The position numbers and the translations under genes were made by a program. From Microbacteriaceae bacterium (GTDB taxonomy: Bacteria; Actinomycetota; Actinomycetes; Actinomycetales; Microbacteriaceae), in NCBI GenBank assembly GCA_011620705.1, contig WOYR01000187.1:1-15659 (forward strand): DNA of 15,659 nt. Direction: 5' to 3'. Below the pieces are notes generated by a model that was not told where the DNA came from, did no database searches, and saw only the letters and a program-made list of their open reading frames with translations. Below, piece after piece: positions 1-7,118 of the stretch (its first letter is position 1; every line of letters begins with the position of its first letter).

Positions 1-847
1 AGCCGTTCTCGCCGGCGCGACCGTCGCGGCGGCGCAGGTAGCGCTCGAACTCCTCGGCGATCGCGTCGCCGCTGGCCTCGGGGGAGTCGACGGTGTCGCG
101 GGCCTGCTCGAGCTGCGCGATGTACGCCGCCATGTCGTCATCGTCGCTGGCGAGAGCGTCGATGCCCTCCACCCAGGCCGCCGAGTCCTCCTCGAGGGAT
201 CCACGGTCGATCGCGATGTCCACGAACTCCTCGAGGCGCTCGATGAGGGCGAGGGTCGCCTTGGGGGATGGCGCGTTGTGCACATAATGCGGAACGGATG
301 CCCAGATCGACAGGCTGGGGATCCCGGCGCCTTCCGCGGCATCCGCCAGCACCGAGAGGATCCCGACCGGCCCCTCGTAGCTGTTCTTCTCGAGCTGGAA
401 GCGGGCGCGCACCCCCTCGTCGTCGCTGGTGGCGAAGATCGAGATGGGCCGCGTGTGCGGCACATCGGCCAGCATCGCGCCGAGGAAGACGATGCCGTCG
501 ATGCCGGCCGCGGAGAGCGCGTCGACGACCTCGTTCGCGAAGGTCTTCCAGCCGCGCGACGGTTCGGTGCCCAGCAGCACGTGGATGCCCGGACCACCAT
601 CGGCCGGGCCCCACAGGGTCACGCCCGGCCACTCCAGCACGCGTTCGCCGTTCTCGTCGATCGTGGAGGTCGGACGGTTGAACTGGTAGTCGAAGTAGTC
701 CTCGGGTTCCAGTTCGGCGACCGGCACCAGCTCGAGCTGATCGCGCAGGGCCTGTGCGGCGCCGCTCGCGGCCTCACCGGCGTCGTTCCAGCCCTCGAAG
801 GCGACGACGAGGAGGGATCTCTCGCCGAATCCCGATGCGTCCGCCAC
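1..847 (-). CDS. PAC2-family protein, C-terminus cut by the window edge
   Basis: The minus-strand frame from GTG at 847 stays open to base 1 (about 282 residues visible). The N-terminus reads as a PAC2/DUF75 protein: hydrophobic strand LLVVAFEGWNDAG, then VTLWGPADGG, GIDGIVFLGAMLADVPHTRP and SIWASVPHYVH, the usual landmarks of actinobacterial PAC2 proteins. The C-terminal part is acidic and probably helical, ending in an arginine-rich stretch near the edge. The start is supported by GAGAGGAA just upstream of the GTG. The fold is named after eukaryotic proteasome assembly chaperone 2, but the bacterial role is not established; many actinobacteria without a proteasome keep it, so the name should not be read as a function. 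It is divergent from the HAD gene, with a leader carrying inverted repeats. The family call is firm; the function is unknown. Confidence 0.87.
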   Translation of the reverse strand, partial: MADASGFGERSLLVVAFEGWNDAGEAASGAAQALRDQLELVPVAELEPEDYFDYQFNRPTSTIDENGERVLEWPGVTLWGPADGGPGIHVLLGTEPSRGWKTFANEVVDALSAAGIDGIVFLGAMLADVPHTRPISIFATSDDEGVRARFQLEKNSYEGPVGILSVLADAAEGAGIPSLSIWASVPHYVHNAPSPKATLALIERLEEFVDIAIDRGSLEEDSAAWVEGIDALASDDDDMAAYIAQLEQARDTVDSPEASGDAIAEEFERYLRRRDGRAGENG

Positions 848-858
848 GTGGTTCCTCT

Positions 859-874
859 CGCCGGCCGCCCGGCG
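859..874 (-). other. Small GC hairpin just upstream of the PAC2 ribosome binding site
   Basis: CGCCGG (859-864) and CCGGCG (869-874) form a perfect 6-bp inverted repeat around a 4-base loop. It directly abuts the GAGAGGAA ribosome binding site of the minus-strand PAC2 gene. Such repeats arise easily at this GC content, so a regulatory role is only a possibility. Confidence 0.3.
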
Positions 875-877
875 TCC

Positions 878-902
878 CGGCACGGAACGTGCTCCCGTGC
901 CG
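878..902. repeat. Inverted repeat in the PAC2 leader
   Basis: CGGCACGG (878-885) and CCGTGCCG (895-902) are perfect 8-bp arms around a 9-base spacer. GCACG at 880-884 can also pair with CGTGC at 888-892, giving a shorter overlapping palindrome (GCACG-GAA-CGTGC). It lies between the putative PAC2 -10 box and the start codon, so it could be an operator or a leader hairpin with two alternative pairings. The function is inferred only from position. Confidence 0.5.
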
Positions 903-909
903 TCACTCC

Positions 910-915
910 AGAATA
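910..915 (-). promoter_or_regulatory. Putative -10 box of the PAC2 gene
   Basis: TATTCT on the minus strand matches the TAnnnT -10 pattern. It would start transcription near 903 and give a leader of about 55 nt holding both inverted repeats and the ribosome binding site. No clear -35 hexamer was seen. Confidence 0.4.
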
Positions 916-984
916 GGGCTCCGCCCTGCCGGCCGCCGGGCTCTCCGCGTTCGCCGTCAGCGCAAGCCGCACTGCCTTTGCTCG

Positions 985-990
985 TAGACT
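985..990 (+). promoter_or_regulatory. -10 box (TAGACT) of a leaderless HAD/trmI transcript
   Basis: TAGACT lies 8 nt before the GTG at 999, so transcription would begin at or next to the start codon. No ribosome binding site is present there, which fits a leaderless mRNA, common in actinobacteria. No convincing -35 hexamer was seen. Confidence 0.55.
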
Positions 991-998
991 CGTGCGAC

Positions 999-1688
999 GT
1001 GACCGACGCCGAGCGCACCGAGCCCAGTCGCCTCCCCGCCGCCGTCCTCTGGGACATGGACGGCACCCTGGTCGACACCGAGCCGTACTGGCTCGCCGCC
1101 GAGACCGAACTCGTGCGGGCATGGGGCGGCCGGTGGAGCATCGAGGACGGGCTCCAGCTGGTCGGCTCCTCCCTGACGAACTCCTCCCGCGTGATCGCCT
1201 CGCGCGGCGTGGAACTCGAACCCGACGAGATCATCCAGCTGCTCACCGATCGCGTGATGGAGCGGCTCGAGGTGGAGATTCCTTGGCGTCCCGGCTCGCG
1301 CGAGATGCTGGAGTCGGTGCACGCCGCCGGCATCCCGATGGCGCTCGTCACCATGTCGATGCGCCGGATGGCCGACTCCATCGCCGTCGCGGCCGGCTTT
1401 CCGGCGTTCGGCGCCGTCATCGCGGGCGACGAGGTGCTCAACGGCAAGCCGGATCCTGAGGGCTACCTCCGTGCGGCCACTTCGCTCCGTGTCGAGATCA
1501 GCGACTGCCTGGTCATCGAGGACTCCGAGTTCGGCGTCGCCGCCGGGGTCGCGAGCGGCGCCACCACACTGGCCCTCCCGCTGCACGTGGCGCTGCCCGA
1601 CAGCCCCTCGTATGCGAAGTGGGACTCGCTCGAGGGCCGGAACCTGGACGACTTGATCGTCCTGCACGCGCAGAGGGCCGGCCGATGA
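999..1688 (+). CDS. HAD-superfamily hydrolase (phosphatase, beta-phosphoglucomutase-like)
   Basis: This 229-residue protein has all four HAD motifs: DMDGTLVDTE with nucleophile D19 and acid/base D21, T118 in LVTMS (motif II), K150 in NGKPDPEGY (motif III), and E174-D175 in VIEDSEFGVAAG (motif IV, Mg2+ binding). The helical cap between motifs I and II and the overall size fit subfamily IA phosphatases that act on small phosphorylated metabolites; the substrate cannot be read from sequence. GTG at 999 is preferred over upstream in-frame starts because a TAGACT -10 box sits 8 nt before it and homology begins shortly after it. The stop overlaps the trmI start as ATGA, so the two are translationally coupled. 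A HAD gene next to trmI is a recurrent actinobacterial arrangement. Confidence 0.9.
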   Translation: MTDAERTEPSRLPAAVLWDMDGTLVDTEPYWLAAETELVRAWGGRWSIEDGLQLVGSSLTNSSRVIASRGVELEPDEIIQLLTDRVMERLEVEIPWRPGSREMLESVHAAGIPMALVTMSMRRMADSIAVAAGFPAFGAVIAGDEVLNGKPDPEGYLRAATSLRVEISDCLVIEDSEFGVAAGVASGATTLALPLHVALPDSPSYAKWDSLEGRNLDDLIVLHAQRAGR

Positions 1689-2725
1689 CCGCCGTCGGGG
1701 TGCCGCGCCGCACCGGCCCGTTCTCGGCAGGCGACCGGGTGCAGCTCACCGGTCCGCGCGGGCGGCTCAACACGATCACGCTCGCCGAGGGCGGCGAGTT
1801 CCACACCCATCGCGGCGTGGTGAGGCACGATGCGATCATCGGGCAGCCGGACGGCAGCGTCGTCAGTGCCAGCAACGGCGACCGGTACCTGGCACTGCGG
1901 CCGCTTCTCAGCGACTTCGTGATGTCGATGCCGCGGGGCGCCGCGATCGTCTATCCCAAGGATGCCGCCCAGATCGTCGGCACCGCCGACATCTTCCCGG
2001 GCGCGACCGTGGTCGAGGCCGGGGTCGGTTCGGGCGCCCTCTCGCTCTCGCTGCTGCGCGCCGTCGGGCCGGAGGGCCGCCTGCTCTCCTACGAGCGGCG
2101 CGAGGAGTTCGCGACCGTCGCCCGCGCGAACGTCGCCGCCTTCCTCGGTTCGGAGCCGCCGAACTGGAGCGTCACCCTCGGCGATCTCACCGAGATGCTG
2201 CCGGCGACGACCGCACCGGCGAGCGTCGACCGGGTGGTGCTCGACATGCTCGCGCCCTGGGAGTGCCTGGCCGCCGTATCCACCGCTCTCACGCCAGGGG
2301 GAGTGCTGCTGTGCTACGTCACGACCGTCACCCAGCTGTCCCGGGTCGCGGAGGCGATCCGCGCCACCGGCGGCTTCACCGAGCCGGATGCCGGGGAGAC
2401 CATCGTGCGCGGCTGGCACGTCGAGGGCCTGGCGGTGCGCCCCGATCACCGGATGGTGGGCCACACCGGCTTCCTGATCACCGCGCGGCGGCTCGCGCCC
2501 GGCACCGTGCTGCCGCAACCCGCGCGCCGCGCCTCGAAGACGGAGTACGGCGACGAGGACGTCGAATTGTGGACCCCCGGCGCCCTCGGCGACGCCGAGA
2601 AGAGCGACAAGCGGCTGCGCCGAGTGGTGCGCGATGCCCGGGCCCTTGCCGCGGGAACCGGCGCGGAACTCACGGACCCCGGAGGCGATCCTCCTCCCAG
2701 CCAGGCGCCCGCGATCTGCCAGTAG
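1685..2725 (+). CDS. trmI: tRNA (adenine-58-N1)-methyltransferase TrmI
   Basis: The product (346 aa) is a class I SAM-dependent methyltransferase. An N-terminal small domain (GPFSAGDRVQLTGPRGRLNTITL, and a histidine-rich turn FHTHRGVVRHD) precedes the Rossmann domain. SAM motif I is VVEAGVGSGALSLSLL (from residue 109), followed by an acidic strand end (LLSYERREEF) and the signature DMLAPWE with D187, where the target adenine is held. The family methylates N1 of A58 in the T-loop of tRNAs as a homotetramer. The ATG overlaps the preceding HAD stop codon by ATGA. The C-terminal tail (KTEYGDEDVELWTPG, then a charged helix) is typical of actinobacterial members. In mycobacteria this gene (Rv2118c) is followed by the Pup-proteasome cluster; here an FKBP lipoprotein gene comes next. 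Confidence 0.93.
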   Translation: MTAVGVPRRTGPFSAGDRVQLTGPRGRLNTITLAEGGEFHTHRGVVRHDAIIGQPDGSVVSASNGDRYLALRPLLSDFVMSMPRGAAIVYPKDAAQIVGTADIFPGATVVEAGVGSGALSLSLLRAVGPEGRLLSYERREEFATVARANVAAFLGSEPPNWSVTLGDLTEMLPATTAPASVDRVVLDMLAPWECLAAVSTALTPGGVLLCYVTTVTQLSRVAEAIRATGGFTEPDAGETIVRGWHVEGLAVRPDHRMVGHTGFLITARRLAPGTVLPQPARRASKTEYGDEDVELWTPGALGDAEKSDKRLRRVVRDARALAAGTGAELTDPGGDPPPSQAPAICQ

Positions 2726-2728
2726 AGT
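2723..2728 (+). promoter_or_regulatory. Possible -10 box (TAGAGT) of the FKBP gene
   Basis: TAGAGT overlaps the TAG stop of trmI and would place a transcription start around 2736, with a leader of roughly 50 nt and a GGAAGAAGG ribosome binding site (2774-2782) before the GTG at 2787. The match is to the -10 only. Confidence 0.35.
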
Positions 2729-2786
2729 TGTCCCGCTCGTTTTGCACGCCGTGAGCTCATCCGGCGAGATCTTGGAAGAAGGCCCC

Positions 2787-3800
2787 GTGCGCAAGACACC
2801 CGCGCTCCTGTCCGCCCTCGCGGCCGCCGCGGTGCTCGCCGCGTCCTTGGCCGGCTGCTCGGCGGGCGGCTCCGCCGGCTGCGCGCCGATCTACGGCTCG
2901 GGTGACGCCTCGGGGATCGTCACGGTGTCTGGCGCGGCGAAGACGGCGGCGACGGCCGACTTCCCGACCCCGCTCGTGGTCAAGAGCGGCAGCAGCCAGG
3001 TCACGCAGAACGATGCCGGCACCGGATCGCCGATCCAGCAGGGCGATCAGGTCGACTTCGAATACACCGTCTTCTCCGGCGCGGGCGGCGAGACCCTCGG
3101 CAGCTCCGGTTTCGGCATGAGCGGTGCGGCGACTCCCCGCGCGGCGGCGGTCCTCACCAGCTCGGGTGGGCAGAAGAGCACCTCGCTCATCCGCTCGCTG
3201 ATCTGCCGGACCAGCGGTGAGCGGTACACCCTGGTCAGCACCGCGAAGGATGCCTTCGGCGCCGGGACGCTCACCGCGAACGGCATCGCGAACAGCGACA
3301 CCCTGGTCATCGTCGTCGAGGTGGAGGACCACTTCCCCGGCAAGGCCGACGGCGCCGATCTGCTCCCGCAGGACGGCATGCCCGATGTCATCACCGCCGT
3401 CGACGGCCAGCCGGGTCTGGTCATCCAGGAGCTCCAGAAGCCCGCAGAGCTCCGGATCGCGACGATCAAGGCCGGCTCGGGCGCTGTCGTCGAGAAGGGG
3501 GCCACCGTCCACCTGAAGTACAGCGGCTTCGTGTGGCCCGCGCCGGGCTCGCCCCTCGCCGATCCCTGGGATGACGCCACCTGGACCAACGACCGGGCCG
3601 CCGATTTCGCCGTGAAGTCGACGGACGATGGCGGCTCGCTGCCGCCGGGCATGTACAAGGCCCTGCTGGGCGCCAAGGCGGGTTCGCAGCTTCTCGTCGT
3701 GTTCCCGCCGAAGGATGGCTTCCCGGCCGGCTCCGCGCCGAGCGGGGTGGATGCGGACTCGACGGTGGTCATGGTGATCGACGTGCTGGGGATCGCCTAG
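2787..3800 (+). CDS. Lipoprotein with two FKBP-type peptidyl-prolyl isomerase-like domains
   Basis: The 337-residue product starts with a lipoprotein signal: basic VRK, a hydrophobic Ala/Leu stretch, and lipobox LAGC with the lipidated cysteine at residue 24. The mature protein has two tandem FKBP-like segments. The first runs from about residue 70 (GSPIQQGDQVDFEYTVFSG...) to IVVEVEDHF. The second runs from about residue 221 (IKAGSGAVVEKGATVHLKYSGF...) to the C-terminus and includes MYKALLGAKAGSQLLVVFPP. FKBPs catalyse cis-trans isomerisation at proline; this one would act outside the membrane, anchored by lipid. Active-site positions look degenerate: FDSS is replaced around ETLGSS in domain 1, and the VIPGW tryptophan is absent in domain 2, so it may act mainly as a chaperone. 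GTG at 2787 is supported by GGAAGAAGG. FKBP genes flank pafBC in several actinobacteria. Confidence 0.85.
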   Translation: MRKTPALLSALAAAAVLAASLAGCSAGGSAGCAPIYGSGDASGIVTVSGAAKTAATADFPTPLVVKSGSSQVTQNDAGTGSPIQQGDQVDFEYTVFSGAGGETLGSSGFGMSGAATPRAAAVLTSSGGQKSTSLIRSLICRTSGERYTLVSTAKDAFGAGTLTANGIANSDTLVIVVEVEDHFPGKADGADLLPQDGMPDVITAVDGQPGLVIQELQKPAELRIATIKAGSGAVVEKGATVHLKYSGFVWPAPGSPLADPWDDATWTNDRAADFAVKSTDDGGSLPPGMYKALLGAKAGSQLLVVFPPKDGFPAGSAPSGVDADSTVVMVIDVLGIA

Positions 3801-3830
3801 TCGCTTCCCCCCACCCGCTCGCGCTGTCCC

Positions 3831-3836
3831 TAGGAT
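3831..3836 (+). promoter_or_regulatory. -10 box (TAGGAT) of a leaderless pafBC transcript
   Basis: TAGGAT lies 7 nt before the GTG at 3844, in the 43-bp gap after the FKBP gene. No ribosome binding site precedes that GTG, so a leaderless message is likely. No -35 hexamer is apparent at 16-18 bp spacing. Confidence 0.6.
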
Positions 3837-3843
3837 TCCTCTT

Positions 3844-4905
3844 GTGCCCTCTTCCCCCGGTCCAGCAGCATCCGCGACGGCTTCGCGCGTGCCGGTCGAG
3901 GAGCGGCTCTTCAGCCTCGTGCTTGCTCTGCTCGCCACCGAGTCTGGCCTGACGAAGAACGAGATCCTGTCGACGGTGCAGGGCTACCGCCAGAGGTTCA
4001 GAGCCGGCGGCGACAACACGAATCTGGAGCGGCAGTTCGAGCGCGACAAGGACGACATCCGCGATCTCGGCGTCCCGCTGGAGACGATCGACTCGCCCGG
4101 CGATGCCGGCAACAATCAGATGCTGCGCTACCGCATCCCGCGCGGTGCATACGAACTGCCGAAGGATGTCACGTTCACCAGTGGCGAGACCACGCTGCTC
4201 AACCTGGCTGCGATGGTCTGGCGCGAGGGCTCCCTCTCGGGGGAGTCCCGCCGTGCCCTGCTCAAGCTGCGCTCGCTCGGCGTGGCCGCCGAAGAGCCGG
4301 TGCTCGGCTACGCGCCGCGGGTCCGGCTGCGGGACGCGGCCTTCGAGCCGCTCAGCTCGGCGCTCGAGAAGCACCTCATCGTCCGCTTCCCCTATCTCAA
4401 GCCGGGGGAGGAGCGAGCCCGCGAGCGCGAGGTGATCCCGCTCGCCCTGGTGCAGTACCAGGGCCGCTGGCACCTCTCGGCCGAGGAGACGGCGCCGTCC
4501 GGCAGCGATGGCGATGGCGCCCGCAAGACCTTCCTGCTCCGGCGCATCGTGGGCCCGGTCGTGCTCGGCAAGGCCGCCCCCGCGCGCCCGGGCGATCACG
4601 CCGGCGCCGCTCTCGCCAGTCTCGACGCGGTGTGGGAGCGCGGCGTCGCCGAGGTCCAGGTGGTGACCGACTCGGATGCCGCCACCCGCCTGACGAATCG
4701 CCGCGGCACCGAGCGGCTCGCCGCATCCGTCGACGCGGGCGCGCCGGGTCGCGCCGAGGAACGACTGCGACTGCACTTCGTGGACCTGAACATCCTGGCC
4801 GACGAGCTCGCCGGCTTCGGACCCGAGGTGCTCGTGATCGGCCCGCCGGAGCTGCGCGGCGCCGTGATCTCGCGCCTGGAGCGGACGGCGCACGACCATG
4901 GCTGA
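3844..4905 (+). CDS. pafB: WYL-domain transcriptional regulator PafB
   Basis: The 353-residue protein has an N-terminal winged-helix segment (EERLFSLVLALLATESGLTKNEIL, then ERQFERDKDDIRDLGVPLE) and a middle helical region (YELPKDVTFTSGETTLLNLA). A WYL domain follows around residues 160-270, and then a C-terminal WCX-like region. The signature positions read W209-H210-L211, a variant of the W-Y-L motif. PafB and PafC form a heterodimer which in mycobacteria activates the LexA/RecA-independent DNA damage response by altering promoter recognition of RNA polymerase. The name (proteasome accessory factor) reflects linkage to the proteasome locus in mycobacteria. The pafC start overlaps the pafB stop by 8 nt, so equal synthesis is likely. 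A TAGGAT box 7 nt upstream of the GTG suggests a leaderless transcript. Confidence 0.92.
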   Translation: MPSSPGPAASATASRVPVEERLFSLVLALLATESGLTKNEILSTVQGYRQRFRAGGDNTNLERQFERDKDDIRDLGVPLETIDSPGDAGNNQMLRYRIPRGAYELPKDVTFTSGETTLLNLAAMVWREGSLSGESRRALLKLRSLGVAAEEPVLGYAPRVRLRDAAFEPLSSALEKHLIVRFPYLKPGEERAREREVIPLALVQYQGRWHLSAEETAPSGSDGDGARKTFLLRRIVGPVVLGKAAPARPGDHAGAALASLDAVWERGVAEVQVVTDSDAATRLTNRRGTERLAASVDAGAPGRAEERLRLHFVDLNILADELAGFGPEVLVIGPPELRGAVISRLERTAHDHG

Positions 4906-5932
4906 CCGCCAGCAGCCCCTGCAGGCGCGCGACAAGCTCGCCTTCCTGCTGTCGCTCGTGCCGTGGCTGATGGATCACGACGGAGCGAAGGTCGCCGAAG
5001 CGGCGGAGCATTTCGGCATGACACCGGCGCAGATCCGCGAGGCCGTCGAACTGATCGCCGTGAGCGGCGTGCCGGGCGAGACCGACGCCTATCAGCACGG
5101 CGACCTGTTCGACATCGACTGGGACGCCTTCGAGGAGCGCGATGAGATCGTGCTGACCAACCTCGTCGCGATCGACGATTCGCCGCGCTTCTCGGCTCGC
5201 GAGGCCGCGGCTCTGATCGCCGGCCTGCAGTACCTGTCGGCGCTGCCCGAGAACGCGGATCGCGCCGCGATCGCCTCGCTGATGGGCAAGCTGTCGCGCG
5301 GAGCATCCGCGACGCCGAGCCAGGTGGGTGTCGAGGGCGCCGCGACGACCGGGGCCGTCGACACGGGCGCCGGTCGTCGCGCACTCGCGCCGGACCCGCT
5401 GGCATCGACCCTCGCGCTCATCCGGGAGTCGGTGGAGCGCGGCGTGCAGCTCGAGCTGGACTACCAGAACTCGCAGGGCCAGCGGGAGCGGCGCCGGGTC
5501 GACCCGCTGCGCATCGAATCGATCGACGCCGACTGGTACCTGCGCGGCTGGTGCCATCTGCGGGAGGCGATCCGCACCTTCCGGCTGGACCGCATCTCCA
5601 ACGCCATCATCACCGAGCAGCCGATCGAGCACCGCGCCTCCGACTCCGATGTGCGGCTGCCCGATGTGCTCTTCGCGCCGTCACCCGACGACCTCGAGGT
5701 CACGATCGAGGTCGTCCCGTCGGCGATGCCGCTGCTGAGCGACTTCATCCCGGACGGCGCGACCAGCACCGGGCACGACGGGCGCATCCGGACCACCCTT
5801 CGCGTGTCGCACTACCACGGCCTCAAACGGCTGATCGCGAGCATGGCGGGAGTCGCGACGGTCGTCGCCCCGCCGAGCGCCCGCGCCGCGGTCGAAGCCT
5901 GGGCGCGGGAGGGCGCTGCGCGATACCGCTGA
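4898..5932 (+). CDS. pafC: WYL-domain transcriptional regulator PafC
   Basis: This is the PafB partner (344 aa). The N-terminal winged-helix domain (RDKLAFLLSLVPWLMDHDGAK, then AEHFGMTPAQIREAVELIAV) is followed by FDIDWDAFEERDEIVL and a helical segment. A canonical WYL motif (W213-Y214-L215 in ADWYLRGWCHLREAIRTFRL) comes next, then a C-terminal WCX region ending in VEAWAREGAARYR. An Ala/Gly/Thr-rich linker near residues 135-165 separates the DNA-binding and WYL halves. WYL domains bind nucleic-acid ligands, and in mycobacteria single-stranded DNA is reported to trigger PafBC. The ATG lies inside the end of pafB (8-nt overlap). A small GC hairpin (5941-5956) follows the gene, but without a T-tract it is not a convincing terminator. 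Confidence 0.92.
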   Translation: MADRQQPLQARDKLAFLLSLVPWLMDHDGAKVAEAAEHFGMTPAQIREAVELIAVSGVPGETDAYQHGDLFDIDWDAFEERDEIVLTNLVAIDDSPRFSAREAAALIAGLQYLSALPENADRAAIASLMGKLSRGASATPSQVGVEGAATTGAVDTGAGRRALAPDPLASTLALIRESVERGVQLELDYQNSQGQRERRRVDPLRIESIDADWYLRGWCHLREAIRTFRLDRISNAIITEQPIEHRASDSDVRLPDVLFAPSPDDLEVTIEVVPSAMPLLSDFIPDGATSTGHDGRIRTTLRVSHYHGLKRLIASMAGVATVVAPPSARAAVEAWAREGAARYR

Positions 5933-5965
5933 GACTGCATCCCGCCGGCCTGCGGGGTCAGGCTG

Positions 5966-5971
5966 TAGGCT
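5966..5971 (+). promoter_or_regulatory. -10 box (TAGGCT) upstream of tatA
   Basis: TAGGCT in the pafC-tatA gap would start transcription around 5978-5980 and give a leader of about 27 nt carrying GAGGAA (5994-5999) ahead of the ATG at 6006. This transcript, unlike several others here, has a normal ribosome binding site. No clear -35 was seen. Confidence 0.5.
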
Positions 5972-6005
5972 CTGCACATCAGTTCGGAATAGTGAGGAAC
6001 GCATC

Positions 6006-6320
6006 ATGGGCAGACTCTTCGATGGACCCGGCATGTGGATCGTGCTCGTCGTCATCCTGCTCCTGTTCGGGGCGACGCGCCTGCCTGCGCTCGCCCGGAG
6101 CATCGGCCAGTCGACCAAGATCTTCCGCAGCGAGATGAAGTCCGACCAGAACGACCCGGCCGCCCCCGCGGCACCGACCGCGGCAGCCGCCCCGATGACC
6201 GCCGCCGGGCCTGCGGCTCCTGCAGCAACCGAGGCTCTCGCCGAGCCGGTCGCTCCGACGACGCCTGCGAAGTCTTCCAAAGCGGCGTCGGGCAAGTCGG
6301 GCAAAGCCGCGAAGTCGTAG
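6006..6320 (+). CDS. tatA: Sec-independent (Tat) translocase subunit TatA
   Basis: The 104-residue protein has the TatA layout: a short N-terminus (MGRLFDGPGMW), one transmembrane helix (IVLVVILLLFG), the hinge FGATRLPALARSIGQS, an amphipathic helix (TKIFRSEMK) and a disordered cytoplasmic tail rich in Ala, Pro and Lys. TatA oligomerises to make the passage for folded twin-arginine substrates. The FGATRLP hinge and the lack of a Glu in the membrane helix support TatA over TatB; TatB would be encoded elsewhere. GAGGAA lies 6 nt before the ATG. tatC starts 3 nt after its stop, so they form one unit with helY. The tail is longer than in E. coli TatA, but such Ala/Pro-rich tails are common in actinobacteria. 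Confidence 0.93.
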   Translation: MGRLFDGPGMWIVLVVILLLFGATRLPALARSIGQSTKIFRSEMKSDQNDPAAPAAPTAAAAPMTAAGPAAPAATEALAEPVAPTTPAKSSKAASGKSGKAAKS

Positions 6321-6323
6321 CCC

Positions 6324-7118
6324 GTGGCCGTCCGCAGTCGGCGGAGGACCAACCCCGAAGGCAAGATGTCGATCGGCCAGCACCTGGTCGAGCTCCGCAG
6401 GCGCCTCATGATCGCCGGCATCGGCATCCTCCTCGGCACGATCGGCGGCTGGTTCCTCTCGGAACTGGTGTGGGATGGTTTGCGCGCCCCGATCCTCGTC
6501 ATCGCCTCCGCGCATCACCAGGCGTCGATCAACTACTCGGGCATCACGAGCGCATGGGACGTGCGGTTCCAGGTCGCGATCATGGTCGGCATCCTGATCT
6601 CCAGCCCGGTCTGGCTGTACCAGATCTTCGCGTTCCTGGTCCCCGGTCTGACCGGCCGGGAGCGCAAGTACATCTTCGGCTTCTTCTTCACGGCCGTCCC
6701 GCTCTTCCTGGCGGGCGCCGCCGTCGGCTGGTTCGTCCTGCCCCGGCTGGTGAACCTCATGGTGGGCTTCGTCCCCGGCCAGGACACCAGCATCATCGAT
6801 GCCAAGTACTACCTCGACTTCGTGATCAAGATGATCCTGGCGACCGGGATCGCCTTCGTTCTCCCGGTCTTCCTCGTGCTGCTGAACTTCATCGGCGTGC
6901 TCTCGGCGAAGACGATCCTGAAGGGATGGCGCTGGGCCGTGCTGGCGATCACGGTCTTCACGGCGATCGCGACACCCGCTGCCGACCCGCTGTCGATGCT
7001 GATGCTCGCCGCGCCGATGGTGGTGCTCTACTTCGCCGCATGGGGCGTCTCCGCTCTGCACGACCGTTCGGCCGCACGGCGCAGCGCCGCGCTGTCCGCC
7101 GGGCTCGCGAGCGCGTGA
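6324..7118 (+). CDS. tatC: Sec-independent (Tat) translocase subunit TatC
   Basis: The 264-residue multi-spanning protein carries the TatC landmarks: MSIGQHLVELRRRLMIA at the N-terminal cytoplasmic end, FLVPGLTGRERKYIFGF (the conserved F-x-x-P-G-L-x-x-x-E-R loop), a hydrophobic pair after LMVGF, and ATPAADPLSMLMLAAPM near the last helix. Six membrane helices are evident. TatC binds the twin-arginine signal peptide. GTG at 6324 is chosen because the upstream peptide RRRTNPEGKM resembles the N-terminus of actinobacterial homologues; ATG at 6366, preceded by GAAGG, is an alternative that would drop 14 residues. The stop overlaps the helY GTG as GTGA, pointing to coupled translation of translocase and helicase, as in mycobacteria. 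Confidence 0.94.
   Translation: MAVRSRRRTNPEGKMSIGQHLVELRRRLMIAGIGILLGTIGGWFLSELVWDGLRAPILVIASAHHQASINYSGITSAWDVRFQVAIMVGILISSPVWLYQIFAFLVPGLTGRERKYIFGFFFTAVPLFLAGAAVGWFVLPRLVNLMVGFVPGQDTSIIDAKYYLDFVIKMILATGIAFVLPVFLVLLNFIGVLSAKTILKGWRWAVLAITVFTAIATPAADPLSMLMLAAPMVVLYFAAWGVSALHDRSAARRSAALSAGLASA

Noticed and set aside
3805..3858. Minus-strand GGGGGA runs as counter-examples to the GGGGGAG polarity
   Set aside because: These read GGGGGAA (two copies), so they do not match the heptamer; a formal count with related words is still needed before the skew is taken as proven.
5933..6005. CCCGC/GCGGG hairpin (5941-5956) after pafC as a terminator
   Set aside because: Only five pairs with a 6-base loop and no T-tract; the GC content makes such repeats common.
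6035..7114. Long open frame upstream of helY through tatA and tatC, as if helY were a 1184-residue protein
   Set aside because: The peptide is Arg/Pro/Gly-rich with no family resemblance and overlaps two certain genes; GC-rich shadow frame.
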